Assembly (NCBI RefSeq): GCF_936943645.1 | Contig: NZ_CAKZJO010000087.1 | Coordinates: forward strand, 1 to 64,000 | DNA from: an uncultured Bradyrhizobium sp. | Lineage (GTDB): Bacteria; Pseudomonadota; Alphaproteobacteria; Rhizobiales; Xanthobacteraceae | Length of the DNA stretch: 64,000 bases | Direction of reading: 5' to 3' | Shown: positions 27,837 through 36,366 of the stretch, piece by piece | How the letters are laid out: each line of letters begins with the position of its first letter | Numbering within the stretch: the stretch's first letter is position 1 | Translations under genes and position numbers: made by a program | Notes under the pieces: generated by a model | What the model was told of the DNA's origin: nothing | The model's input: only the letters and a program-made list of their open reading frames with translations | Database searches by the model: none

Positions 27837-27913
27837 GGGGGGGGGCGGCAGCTGCCTCATTCAGGCGCAGCGATGAGCGATCGGCGCGTCCCGGTCGTCC
27901 GCCGTCTAGCTAG

Positions 27914-27925
27914 AAAATGCATTAT
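27914..27925. promoter_or_regulatory. ATGCAT-type operator, distal site before sucC-like gene
   Basis: AAAATGCATTAT contains the palindrome AATGCATT (27916-27923), about 140 bp upstream of the SucC-like gene. It shares the core of the three stronger sites at 28042, 38783 and 39626. Confidence 0.4.
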
Positions 27926-28041
27926 CTGACAGCAGGAAAGTCGCGTCTATCTTGACGCTTCGCCCGACTGGGTCGACTTTTCAGCCGTTTTTGGCTGGGC
28001 ATTCGAAAATTACCCAGGCGGGGTGTTGACCGTCATCAAAT

Positions 28042-28058
28042 ATAATGCATTATGCATT
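28042..28058. promoter_or_regulatory. Overlapping ATGCAT operator at the start of the CoA-ligase operon
   Basis: ATAATGCATTATGCATT contains two overlapping ATGCAT palindromes. TATAAT at 28041-28046 could be a -10 element inside the operator. No ribosome site separates it from the ATG at 28061, so the transcript may be nearly leaderless. Probably bound by the GntR protein encoded at 38010-38705. Confidence 0.55.
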
Positions 28059-28060
28059 CT

Positions 28061-29188
28061 ATGTTGGTCACTGAAGCTCAAGGCAAGGCTCTGCTGCGCA
28101 GCGCCGCCATCGCCACTCCTTCCAGTCAGGAATTGCGCTCTCTCGACGAAGCGCGGGCCTGTCGCATTGCGCTGCCTGTCGCTGTCAAAGCGCAGGTCGC
28201 CGCCGGCGGACGGGGCAAGGCCGGCGGCATTCGCAAGGCAAGCTCCGCCGCAGAGCTGGAAAGCGCCTTCGACGCGATCATGGGAATGCGGTTCGCCGGC
28301 GAAGCGCCGTCGTCCGTCCTGGTCGAGAGCTGGCTCGACATCGACCGCGAGCTTTATCTTGCCGTGGCGATCGACAGCCGGGTCGGCGGCTTCAACGTGC
28401 TCTATTCGCCGCGCGGCGGAGTCAACATCGAGGATGGCCCGCCGCCGCTCAGCTATCCGGTCGGGCTCGCCCGCAATTTTCGCGCCCACGCCTTCCGCGC
28501 GCTGCTGGAGCCGGTCGAGAGCGACGTGAAGGTGCGCGAACGCGTCATCTCGACCGCACGCCGTTTGCTCGAAATCGCGCAAGCGAACGAATGCACGACG
28601 GTGGAGATCAATCCGCTGGTCGTCGCCAAGGGGGGCGCGTTGATCGCCGCGGACGCAAAGATCGTCCTGGATGAAGCGGCGGTGTTCCGCAAGGCCGCCA
28701 CGGCGTCCGCCATCGCAGCCTCGCGCGCCAAGGCGGAGCAAGACATCCGCCGATGCGAGGAAGCCAATCTGATGCTGGTCTGGCTGGACGGCGAGATCGG
28801 ACTGATCTCCGGCGGTGCCGGCATGACCATGGCCGCGATGGATGCGATCGACGGCGCCGGCGCGCAACCGGCCTGTTTCCTCGACGTCAGCGGCAACCCG
28901 ACGCCGGCAGGATTTGGGCTTGCCTTCGACCTGCTCGACCGCGCGCCGAACGTGAAGGGCATTCTGGTCAGCATGTTCGGCGGCGGGCTGCACACTGACC
29001 GCGTGGCGAAAACGCTGGTCGAGCTGCTGGCGCGGCGAACCTCGGCGAAGCCGGTGACACTGCGGCTGAACGGCACGCGCAGCGATCTTGCAACCACGAT
29101 CCTCCGCGAGGCCGGCCGTCAGAACCACGCGACGCTGGAGAGTGCGGTCGCCGATATCGTCAAGCGAGTGGCGGGAGCGCAGTCATGA
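28061..29188 (+). CDS. SucC-like CoA ligase beta subunit (malate/itaconate/succinate type)
   Basis: ATP-grasp subunit of an NDP-forming acid-CoA ligase, 375 residues from the ATG at 28061. An ATG nine bases earlier lies inside the operator. AVKAQVAAGGRGKAGGIRKA is the nucleotide-binding start (split near 40-60), EINPLVV is near 185, and DVSGNPTPA and the GILVSMFGGG loop follow. It is divergent from housekeeping SucC and more like the malate-CoA ligase group (MtkA). The stop overlaps the alpha subunit as ATGA. Context with CoA-transferases, hydratases and a CitE-like lyase suggests activation of a C4-C5 dicarboxylate such as itaconate, mesaconate or citramalate. Confidence 0.78.
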   Translation: MLVTEAQGKALLRSAAIATPSSQELRSLDEARACRIALPVAVKAQVAAGGRGKAGGIRKASSAAELESAFDAIMGMRFAGEAPSSVLVESWLDIDRELYLAVAIDSRVGGFNVLYSPRGGVNIEDGPPPLSYPVGLARNFRAHAFRALLEPVESDVKVRERVISTARRLLEIAQANECTTVEINPLVVAKGGALIAADAKIVLDEAAVFRKAATASAIAASRAKAEQDIRRCEEANLMLVWLDGEIGLISGGAGMTMAAMDAIDGAGAQPACFLDVSGNPTPAGFGLAFDLLDRAPNVKGILVSMFGGGLHTDRVAKTLVELLARRTSAKPVTLRLNGTRSDLATTILREAGRQNHATLESAVADIVKRVAGAQS

Positions 29189-30075
29189 GCATACTTCTCG
29201 GTGCTGATGCCCGCGTACTGATCGTCGGCATCACCGGCAAGTTCGGCACGTTCTCCGTCAAGGATCTCGCGCAGAGCCAAACCAAGGTCGTCGCCGGTGT
29301 GGCGACGGGGCGCGGCGGCCAGGCCATCGAAGGCGTTCCGGTGTTCTCCAGCGTCGCGGCGGCGATGCGGGAAACCCACGCCAATGCGGCCCTGGTCTAC
29401 GTGCCGGCCGTCGTTGCGCTCGATGCGGTGCTGGAGACGATCGAAGCCGGCTGTCCGCTGATCGCCTATCCCGGCGACGGCCTGCCGGTGCTGGACGCGA
29501 TGGAGATGCGTGCGGCCGCGCTCGATCACGGCGCACATCTGGTCGGGCCGAACTCACCCGGACTGATCTCGCCCGGCAAGGCCAAGCTCGGCTTCATGCC
29601 TTCGTTCTGCTACGCGCCCGGGCCGATCGGCGTGATCTCGCGCAGCGGCTCGTTGTCCTATGAGGCTTGCTTCCGCCTGTCGTCGGCAGGTCTCGGCCAG
29701 AGCAGTGTCATCGGCATCGGCGGCGATCCGGTGCGCGGCGTCAACGCGGCGGAAGCCATCGCGCTGTTCCACGATGATCCCGAGACGCGCGCCATCATCT
29801 ATCTCGGCGAGATCGGTGGCTCGGAAGAATATGCCCTCGCCGAATACGCCAAGCGGCCGGATGCAAAGCCGGCGGCGGCTCTGCTGGTCGGCCGCACCGC
29901 GCCCGCCGGCAAGAAGATGGGACACGCCGCCGCGATGATCGGCTCCTATGCCGAGGCCTGGGCGGCGAAGGTCGAGGCGCTCGATCGTGCCGGTGTCGTG
30001 ATCGCGCGCAATCTCGACGGTCTCGCCGCTGCCGCCGCTTCGGCGTTGGCCCGCGCCATGAAACCCGCAGCCTAG
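29185..30075 (+). CDS. SucD-like CoA ligase alpha subunit
   Basis: Alpha partner of the upstream SucC-like protein, 296 residues. The CoA-binding Rossmann motif VGITGKFGTFSVKDL lies near residues 13-27, SGSLSYEACF carries the family glutamate, and the phosphohistidine loop is KKMGHAAAMIG near 250. Overlap with the beta subunit suggests a co-translated heteromer. The substrate follows from the operon: probably a branched C5 dicarboxylate rather than succinate itself, because a second copy of succinyl-CoA synthetase would not be expected under local control. Confidence 0.8.
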   Translation: MSILLGADARVLIVGITGKFGTFSVKDLAQSQTKVVAGVATGRGGQAIEGVPVFSSVAAAMRETHANAALVYVPAVVALDAVLETIEAGCPLIAYPGDGLPVLDAMEMRAAALDHGAHLVGPNSPGLISPGKAKLGFMPSFCYAPGPIGVISRSGSLSYEACFRLSSAGLGQSSVIGIGGDPVRGVNAAEAIALFHDDPETRAIIYLGEIGGSEEYALAEYAKRPDAKPAAALLVGRTAPAGKKMGHAAAMIGSYAEAWAAKVEALDRAGVVIARNLDGLAAAAASALARAMKPAA

Positions 30076-30109
30076 CACAACTCAACTCGTACAGGGATTG
30101 GAGACGAAG

Positions 30110-31321
30110 ATGTCAGACGTGATGGAGAAGGAAAAAGAGGTCGGCCATGCCCCGGCGGAAGGCAAGATCACCGACGAAGCGATCGCGCAGGCGCGGGGCA
30201 TGATCGGCCTTCAGCTTCGCCCGGAGGGACCGTATCTCCAGGACGCGACCGAAGACACGATCCGCAATTTCTGCAACGGCATCGGCGATCTCAACCCGCT
30301 CTACCGCGACTCCGAGCACGGCCGGCAAAGCCGCTATGGCACCAACGTCGCCCATCCGATGTTCCCGATGGCGTTCGGCTGGATCGGCCGCACGCGCTGG
30401 GGTCTTCCCGGCGTTCACGGCTTCTACGCGGGCAACGACTGGGAGCTGTTCCGCCACATCCGGCCCGGTGATCGCATCACCGCGATCGAGCGCGTGGTCG
30501 GCATCGAGGTGAAGGAGAGCAAATTCTCCGGCCGTCTCGTGCTGCAATATGTCGAGGCCACCTATTCCAACCAGCGCGGCGAAATGGTCGCCCGCGCGCT
30601 CGGCACCTGCACCCGCCACGAGCGCAAGGCCGCGCGCGACGCCGGCAAGTACAAGGACGTCAAGCCCTATGAGTACACGGCGGACGAATTCGCCGCGCTC
30701 GACGAGGCGATCCTGAAGGAGGACGAGCGGATCCGCGGCACCACGATGCGCTACTTCGAGGACGTCAACGAAGGCGACGAACTGCCGCCGATCGTGCGCG
30801 GCCCGCTCTCGCTGATGGACACGATGGGCTTCCTGGTCGGCTGCGGCCGCGGCCACACCCACGGCATCGTGCTGAAATCCGCCGTCAAGCATCCCGGCCA
30901 TTTCTTCCGCAATCCGGAAGCCGGCGGCGGCATCGAATATACCGGCATCGGGCATCACCGCGAGTCCGTGGCCAAGGAAGTCGGCGTGCCCGGCACCTAT
31001 GATTACGGTCCGCAGCGCTCGTCCTGGCTCGCCAGCCTCGTCAGCAACTGGATGGGCGATGCCGCCTTCCTGAAGCGCGTGCGCACCGAGATGCGGCGCT
31101 TCAACACCATGGGTGATTCCACCTGGTGCAAGGGCAAGATCAGCAAGAAGTACGTCAAGGACGGCTTTGCGCTAGTCGATCTCGAGATCTGGGGCGAGAA
31201 CCAGCGCGGCGAGCTGACCACGCCGGGCCTTGCCACCGTGATGCTGCCCTCGCGCGACGTGAAGAACCGCGTGTTCTTCGATGGTGCGGGACTCGAGCTC
31301 GAACTGCCGACGATCCGCTGA
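30110..31321 (+). CDS. MaoC-family acyl-CoA dehydratase, two-domain
   Basis: A 403-residue double hot-dog protein from the ATG at 30110, preceded by GGATTGGAGA. The N-terminal half shows a hydratase-2-like motif, GIGDLNPLYRD, with Tyr where the usual motif has His, followed by NVAHPMFPMA. The C-terminal half has GRGHTHGIVL and GHFFRNPEAGGG and may supply the other active-site residues. The first 28 residues are polar and probably flexible. It most likely adds or removes water on an enoyl-CoA in the operon's pathway. Exact substrate unknown. Confidence 0.72.
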   Translation: MSDVMEKEKEVGHAPAEGKITDEAIAQARGMIGLQLRPEGPYLQDATEDTIRNFCNGIGDLNPLYRDSEHGRQSRYGTNVAHPMFPMAFGWIGRTRWGLPGVHGFYAGNDWELFRHIRPGDRITAIERVVGIEVKESKFSGRLVLQYVEATYSNQRGEMVARALGTCTRHERKAARDAGKYKDVKPYEYTADEFAALDEAILKEDERIRGTTMRYFEDVNEGDELPPIVRGPLSLMDTMGFLVGCGRGHTHGIVLKSAVKHPGHFFRNPEAGGGIEYTGIGHHRESVAKEVGVPGTYDYGPQRSSWLASLVSNWMGDAAFLKRVRTEMRRFNTMGDSTWCKGKISKKYVKDGFALVDLEIWGENQRGELTTPGLATVMLPSRDVKNRVFFDGAGLELELPTIR

Positions 31322-31400
31322 GGCTTTAAGCCAAGCAAGCACCGAAGCGTGGTGCGCCACGCTTCGGACCCAACCAAGAACAACACGAGGAAGCGTTGCC

Positions 31401-32600
31401 ATGACGGACGAGGCTGCTGCGCCTCCGCTTGCGGGCGCCATTGCCGTCGAGATCTCGCGCGGTGTTGCGGCCGGCCATGCCGGCCGGCTGCTCTCCACCC
31501 TCGGTGCAGAGACAGTCCTCGTCGAGCCGCCGGAAGGCAATCCTCTTCGCCGCGAGCCGCCGTTGCTTCCGCCGGCCCATGAAGCGAGCGCGCTGTTCGC
31601 GTTTCTGGCAGCAGGCAAGAAAAGCGTCACCTGCGATCTGACGAGTGCGGCCGGCCAGGCGGGATTGTCCGTGCTGCTGACTGAAGCCGATGTCCTCGTG
31701 CATGATCTTCGCCCCGACGAGCGCGCAAATCTCGAACTCGATGAGCCGACGCTCAGGGCCCGCTATCCGAAGCTGATCGATGTCTCGGTGTTGCCGTTCG
31801 GCGCCTTCGGACCGAAGGTGGACTGGCGAGCGGAGGAGATCAATCTGATCCACGCGTCCGGCGAGGGCTTTCTGCTGCCCAACGGCCTTGCCGCCGAACT
31901 CTTTCCCGAACGTCCGCCGCTGAAGGTCTACGGCCATTTCGCCGAGTATCAGGGCGGCGTAGTCGCTGCGCTGGGGGCATTGTCCTCACTGGTGAGCCGC
32001 GTGCAGGGTGGCGCTGAAAGCGTCGACGTCTCCATCCAGGATGCGACGCTCGCGGTCGGCGCATTCGCGCTGCAGCGTCTCGGGGACGGCTCGCTGGAGC
32101 ATCGCCGGACGCGCTCGTTCAAATATGGCGGCGTGCTCGAATGTGCCGACGGCTATGTCGAGCTGCTGACGCTCGAGGAGCGGCAGTGGCGCGGCCTCAT
32201 CGAGCTGATGGAGCGCCCCGATTGGATGCTCGATCCCGCGCTCTCGGACTCGCTGGAGCGCAGCCGGCGTGGCCCGGAGATCAATCGCGCCATTCGAGCT
32301 TGGGCACGCGAGCAGCGGACCGCGGATGTCGTCGCGCGCGCGCAGGCGCTCGGTGTGCCCATGGCGAAATACGCCAGCCCCGCCGAGGTGCTGTCCGGTC
32401 CGCATGAGGCCGCGCGACACCTGTTTCAACCGGTCGAGATTCCGGGCGCCGGCCGGCTGCCGGTGCTGTCGGCACCGTTTCACGTCGATGGCGCCGCGCT
32501 GCCCTTGCGAGCTGGGCCGCCCCGGCTCGGCGAACATCAGCATTTGCTCTCGACCAGGCGTCATCGCGAACGGCCGGCTGTTGCCGCGGAGGTCTCATGA
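31401..32600 (+). CDS. CaiB/BaiF (type III) CoA-transferase, first of pair
   Basis: Predicted to move CoA between carboxylic acids, 399 residues from the ATG at 31401. It shows the family's N-terminal pattern (GAIAVEISRGVAAGHAG, LGAETVLVEPPEGNPLRR) and KKSVTCDLTSAAG. It is more divergent than its neighbour: the expected catalytic aspartate region is replaced or hard to place, so it may be the less active partner of a heteromer. Its stop overlaps the second transferase as ATGA. Tandem CaiB/BaiF pairs form two-subunit enzymes in benzylsuccinate (BbsEF) and malate/citramalate (SmtAB) metabolism. Confidence 0.75.
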   Translation: MTDEAAAPPLAGAIAVEISRGVAAGHAGRLLSTLGAETVLVEPPEGNPLRREPPLLPPAHEASALFAFLAAGKKSVTCDLTSAAGQAGLSVLLTEADVLVHDLRPDERANLELDEPTLRARYPKLIDVSVLPFGAFGPKVDWRAEEINLIHASGEGFLLPNGLAAELFPERPPLKVYGHFAEYQGGVVAALGALSSLVSRVQGGAESVDVSIQDATLAVGAFALQRLGDGSLEHRRTRSFKYGGVLECADGYVELLTLEERQWRGLIELMERPDWMLDPALSDSLERSRRGPEINRAIRAWAREQRTADVVARAQALGVPMAKYASPAEVLSGPHEAARHLFQPVEIPGAGRLPVLSAPFHVDGAALPLRAGPPRLGEHQHLLSTRRHRERPAVAAEVS

Positions 32601-33787
32601 AACCGCTTGCCGGAGTCCGCATCGCCGATTTCACGCTGCATGCGGCCGGGCCGTTCTGCACCCACATCCTGTCGCAGCTCGGCGCGGAGTGTATCAAGGT
32701 CGAGAGCGCGGCGCGCCCTGATATCTTCCGCAAGCCGCACCCGGTCTACGGCCGGATGGGACCGGCGAGCTTCGATCAGGTGGCATCCAACAAGCTGTCG
32801 GTGCGCATCAATCTTAAGGACGCCAAGGGCATCGCGCTGGCCAAAAAGCTCGTCGGCGTCAGCGATCTCGTCTGCGAGAGCTTTCGGCCCGGCGTGATGG
32901 AACGGCTCGGTCTTGGTTATGCAGCGCTCGCCGCGCTGAAGCCCGTGGTGGTGATGGTGTCCGTCTCGTCCTCGGGCCAGAGCGGACCGGATTCACATTT
33001 CGCCGGCTACGCGCCGCTGTTCGGCGCCTGGGGCGCGCTCGGTTATCTCACCGGCTATGAGGACGGGCCGCCGGTCGAGATGCGGCACGTGATGGACCAC
33101 AGCGTCGGCGTGAACGCCGCCATGGCGGCGGTGGCCGCCATCTATCGTCTGCGCCAGACCGGGCGCGGCGGACATGTCGATGTCAGCGCGCGCGAGGTGG
33201 CCTGCTCGCTGGTCGGCGAAGCCCTGCTGTTCGCCGCCGCCGGAGGAGAGCCGGCACGGATCGGCAATGATCATCTGCGGATGGCGCCGCATGGCGTGTT
33301 CCGGACCCGCGAGGAGGACCGCTGGCTGACCATTGCCGTCGGGACCGACGACGAATGGCGGCGCCTGGCAAGGCTGATCGATGCGCCGCATCTGCTGACC
33401 GACCCGCGGTTCCAGACAAGAGCGAGCCGTCACATGCACCGACAGGTGCTGCATGGCGAGGTCGAGCACTGGACGATGACGCGCGAGGCCGGTGAGGCCG
33501 AGCGAAAGCTCCAGGCTGCCGGCATCGCGGCGCATGTCTCCTGCAACATGGAGGACATCGCGCACGACCGGCATCTGCGCGAGCGCGGGACCGTCGTCGA
33601 TGTCGAGGATACTGCCGGCCGCGAGCGCGCCGCGCTGAAGGCGCCGATCCGCTTCTCGAAATCCGAGGTCGGCATGACGCGCGGCACGCCGCGGCTCGGC
33701 GAGGACGAGGACTACGTGTTCGGCGAGCTGCTCGGCCTCAGCCGCGAGGACCGCGACGTGTTGATCGACCAGCAGGTGATTTTCTGA
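32597..33787 (+). CDS. CaiB/BaiF (type III) CoA-transferase, second of pair
   Basis: A 396-residue CoA-transferase with a cleaner family signature: LAGVRIADFTLHAAGPFCT at the start, LGAECIKVES, NKLSVRINLKDAKG, SDLVCESFRPGVMERLG, and HVMDHSVGVNAAMA, whose aspartate is the probable catalytic residue. Overlap with the upstream gene suggests a heteromer. Within this operon, transfer of CoA to mesaconate, itaconate or citramalate is the best guess. Confidence 0.82.
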   Translation: MKPLAGVRIADFTLHAAGPFCTHILSQLGAECIKVESAARPDIFRKPHPVYGRMGPASFDQVASNKLSVRINLKDAKGIALAKKLVGVSDLVCESFRPGVMERLGLGYAALAALKPVVVMVSVSSSGQSGPDSHFAGYAPLFGAWGALGYLTGYEDGPPVEMRHVMDHSVGVNAAMAAVAAIYRLRQTGRGGHVDVSAREVACSLVGEALLFAAAGGEPARIGNDHLRMAPHGVFRTREEDRWLTIAVGTDDEWRRLARLIDAPHLLTDPRFQTRASRHMHRQVLHGEVEHWTMTREAGEAERKLQAAGIAAHVSCNMEDIAHDRHLRERGTVVDVEDTAGRERAALKAPIRFSKSEVGMTRGTPRLGEDEDYVFGELLGLSREDRDVLIDQQVIF

Positions 33788-33810
33788 ACGCTTGAAGTGG
33801 AGTTGCCGTC

Positions 33811-34662
33811 ATGAACGAGAGTGCCGCATTGGCCGACGAGGATTGGCAGGCCTGGGTCGGCCGCAAGGAGACGATCCGCGAGCGGATCGCGCCGGACCGC
33901 GTCGCCGCGCTGGCCGCCACGCTCGGCGTGGAAGGACATCATGCGCCCGGCGCAGCCCTGCCGCCGGGGTGGCACTGGATCTTCTTCAATCGCTTCGTGC
34001 CACGGCAGGAGCTCGGCGCGGACGGACATCCGAAGCGCGGCGGATTCCTGCCGCCGGTGTCCTTGCCGCGTCGCATGTGGGCCGGCGGGCGGCTCACCTA
34101 CCACAAGCCGCTGACCATCGGCAGCGAAGGCGTGCGCGAAAGCACGATCCTGAAGGTCGAAGCCAAATCCGGTCGTGCCGGAAAGCTGGTCTTCGTCACC
34201 GTCAGCCACAGCATTTCCTGCGATGGCGCGCCTTGCGTCACCGAACAGCAGGACATCGTCTATCGCGAGGCCGCCGCGCCGGGATCGCCCGTGCCCGCGG
34301 CCACGCCATCCCCGCAGCATGGCGCATGGTCGGAAGAGTTCCGGCCCGACACCGTGCTGCTGTTCCGCTATTCGTCGCTCACGTCGAATGGCCACCGCAT
34401 CCACTACGACCAGGCGTACGCGCAGGCCGAGGAGAATTATCCGGATCTCGTCGTGCACGGGCCGCTGACAGCGACCTTGCTGCAGAGCTTCGCGGAGAAG
34501 CATGCCGGCAAGCCGCTCAAATCCTTCGCGTTCAGGGGCGTCTCGCCGCTGTTCGTGAGCTCGCCGTTCCACCTGGAGGGAAAGGGCGACGGGCACGCGC
34601 TCGACCTCTGGGCCAGCGGACCGGGCGGCGCGCTCGCGATGAAGGCGTCCGCAGAGGTCTGA
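33811..34662 (+). CDS. Mesaconyl-C4-CoA / itaconyl-CoA hydratase-like MaoC protein
   Basis: A 283-residue hydratase of the HTD2-like MaoC group, the type that hydrates mesaconyl-C4-CoA or itaconyl-CoA to citramalyl-CoA. The N-terminal half has LPPGWHWIFFNRFVP and FLPPVSLPRRMWAGG. The catalytic motif near the C-terminal half is FRYSSLTSNGHRIHYDQAY followed by LVVHGPL. Length and motifs agree with Meh of the Chloroflexus 3-hydroxypropionate bicycle and Ich of itaconate degradation. A citramalyl-CoA lyase candidate lies in the same regulon at 38817. Confidence 0.78.
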   Translation: MNESAALADEDWQAWVGRKETIRERIAPDRVAALAATLGVEGHHAPGAALPPGWHWIFFNRFVPRQELGADGHPKRGGFLPPVSLPRRMWAGGRLTYHKPLTIGSEGVRESTILKVEAKSGRAGKLVFVTVSHSISCDGAPCVTEQQDIVYREAAAPGSPVPAATPSPQHGAWSEEFRPDTVLLFRYSSLTSNGHRIHYDQAYAQAEENYPDLVVHGPLTATLLQSFAEKHAGKPLKSFAFRGVSPLFVSSPFHLEGKGDGHALDLWASGPGGALAMKASAEV

Positions 34663-34713
34663 TCGCATCGGCACGGTCCGGGAAACAAGGAAAGCACGGC
34701 GGAGGCGAGGGCG

Positions 34714-35541
34714 ATGAGATCGGCGCATCTTTCTGTAGTCCCGTTACAAGGCGGCGAGGCGCGATGCGCGCCCGCGGTCGAGCTGCGCGGTGTTGGCAAG
34801 ACCTTTTCCTCGCGCAGCGGCCGCGTCGACGTCCTGAGCGGGCTGAACCTTTCGCTTCAGAGCGGCGAGTTTCTCGCCATCGTCGGTCCCAGCGGTTCCG
34901 GCAAGTCGACCGTGCTGAATCTGCTCGCCGGCCTCGACCGGCCGACCACCGGCGCGGTGTTGTGTCAGGGCGTACCGGTCGGCGCCGTCAATACCGGGAT
35001 CGGCTATCTCACGCAGCATGACAGCCTGCTGCCGTGGCGGACGGTGGAGCAGAACATCGCGGTGCCGCTCGAGCTGCGCAAGATCGACCGTGCGGAGATT
35101 GCGGACCGCGTGCGCGAGCTGATCGCGCAGGTCGGTCTCGACGGTTTCGAGCGTCACTACCCGAGCCAGCTCTCCGGCGGCATGCGCAAGCGCGCGATGC
35201 TCGCCCGCACGCTGATCTATGACCCGCCGGTGCTGTTGATGGACGAGCCGTTCGGACCGCTCGATGCGCAGCTCAAGCTGGTGCTGCAGGCGGAGCTTCT
35301 CAAATTGTGGTCGGTGCGGCGCAAGACGGTGGTGTTCGTGACCCACGACATCGTCGAGGCGATCACGCTCGCCGATCGCGTTCTGGTGTTCTCGCCGCGC
35401 CCCTGCCAGATCAGGCTCGACGAGCCCATCAATATTCCGCGGCCGCGCGAAGTGCACGAGGTGCGCTTCCATCCCGCCTTCGAAGAGCATTACAGGCGGC
35501 TGTGGGCCGCCCTCGAACCGCCGGCGAGGCGAATGTCATGA
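34714..35541 (+). CDS. Taurine/nitrate/sulfonate-type ABC transporter ATPase
   Basis: ATPase of 275 residues in the TauB/SsuB/NrtD group. Walker A GPSGSGKST near residue 58, the group's LTQHDSLLPWRTVEQNIAVPLE block near 100, signature QLSGGMRKRAMLARTL and Walker B LLMDEPFGPLDAQ. It overlaps the permease gene as ATGA. Its location inside a dicarboxylate-CoA regulon suggests uptake of an organic acid rather than taurine. Confidence 0.88.
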   Translation: MRSAHLSVVPLQGGEARCAPAVELRGVGKTFSSRSGRVDVLSGLNLSLQSGEFLAIVGPSGSGKSTVLNLLAGLDRPTTGAVLCQGVPVGAVNTGIGYLTQHDSLLPWRTVEQNIAVPLELRKIDRAEIADRVRELIAQVGLDGFERHYPSQLSGGMRKRAMLARTLIYDPPVLLMDEPFGPLDAQLKLVLQAELLKLWSVRRKTVVFVTHDIVEAITLADRVLVFSPRPCQIRLDEPINIPRPREVHEVRFHPAFEEHYRRLWAALEPPARRMS

Positions 35542-36329
35542 GCACAGAGGTGCTGTCCGATACGCGAGCCGAGCCGATGTTCGGCCAATCCGGCCGCGTG
35601 CGGCTCTATCGCACGGTCTTCGTGGTCGCGATGCTCACGGCGTGGCAGGCCGCATCCGGCACGCTGCTCGATCCGTTCTGGGTGAGCAGCCCGGCGGCGG
35701 TTTTCAAGACGCTGGTGGAATGGACCGCGAGCGGGCAGCTCTCCTATCACCTGCTCATCACGTTCAAGGAAACCGCCGCCGGCTTCATATTGGGCGCGAC
35801 CGCCGGTGTCCTGTTTGCGCTGATGATCGGCGCGAGCGACATCCTGCATCGCACCGTCGATCCCTTCGTCACGGCGGTATACGGCGTGCCCAAGGTCGCG
35901 CTCGCGCCGCTTTTCATCATGTGGTTCGGCATCGGTCTGGCGCCAAAGATCGTGCTCGCGGCGATCAGTGTGTTCTTCCTGGTGTTCTTCTCGACCTTGC
36001 GCGGTGTGCGTGAGGTCGACCTGAAGATGGTCGATGCGTTGCGGACCATGGGCGCAGGGCGGTTCGCGGTCCAGCGCATGGTCATCTTTCCGTCCGCGTT
36101 GCCATGGCTGTTCACGGGATTGAAGCTCGGCCTGCCTTACGGCTTCGTCGGCGCGGTTGCAGCCGAGATGATGGCCTCGAATGCGGGCATTGGCTACCTC
36201 ACGCAGAACTCCGCCGGCCAGCTCGACACGGCCGGGGTGTTCGCCGCGCTGTTCGCGCTGATGGTCGTCACCACACTGCTCAATGAAGCGCTCGGACGGC
36301 TGGAGAGCTGGATCTTCCGTTGGCGCTGA
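35538..36329 (+). CDS. Taurine/nitrate-type ABC transporter permease
   Basis: Inner-membrane subunit, 263 residues from the ATG at 35538, with about six hydrophobic helices. The EAA-loop region reads LRTMGAGRFAVQRMVIFPSALP near residue 170. VYGVPKVALAPLFIMWFGIG is the group's conserved central helix. It is encoded between the ATPase and receptor genes, so the three make a complete importer. Confidence 0.88.
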   Translation: MSTEVLSDTRAEPMFGQSGRVRLYRTVFVVAMLTAWQAASGTLLDPFWVSSPAAVFKTLVEWTASGQLSYHLLITFKETAAGFILGATAGVLFALMIGASDILHRTVDPFVTAVYGVPKVALAPLFIMWFGIGLAPKIVLAAISVFFLVFFSTLRGVREVDLKMVDALRTMGAGRFAVQRMVIFPSALPWLFTGLKLGLPYGFVGAVAAEMMASNAGIGYLTQNSAGQLDTAGVFAALFALMVVTTLLNEALGRLESWIFRWR

Positions 36330-36366
36330 GGAGACCTTTTCACAACAAGAATAATGGGAGGACATC

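Noticed and set aside
28026..28046. TTGACC...TATAAT promoter upstream of the SucC-like gene
   Set aside because: The spacing between the two boxes is only 9 bp; the TATAAT may still be a -10 element but not with this -35.
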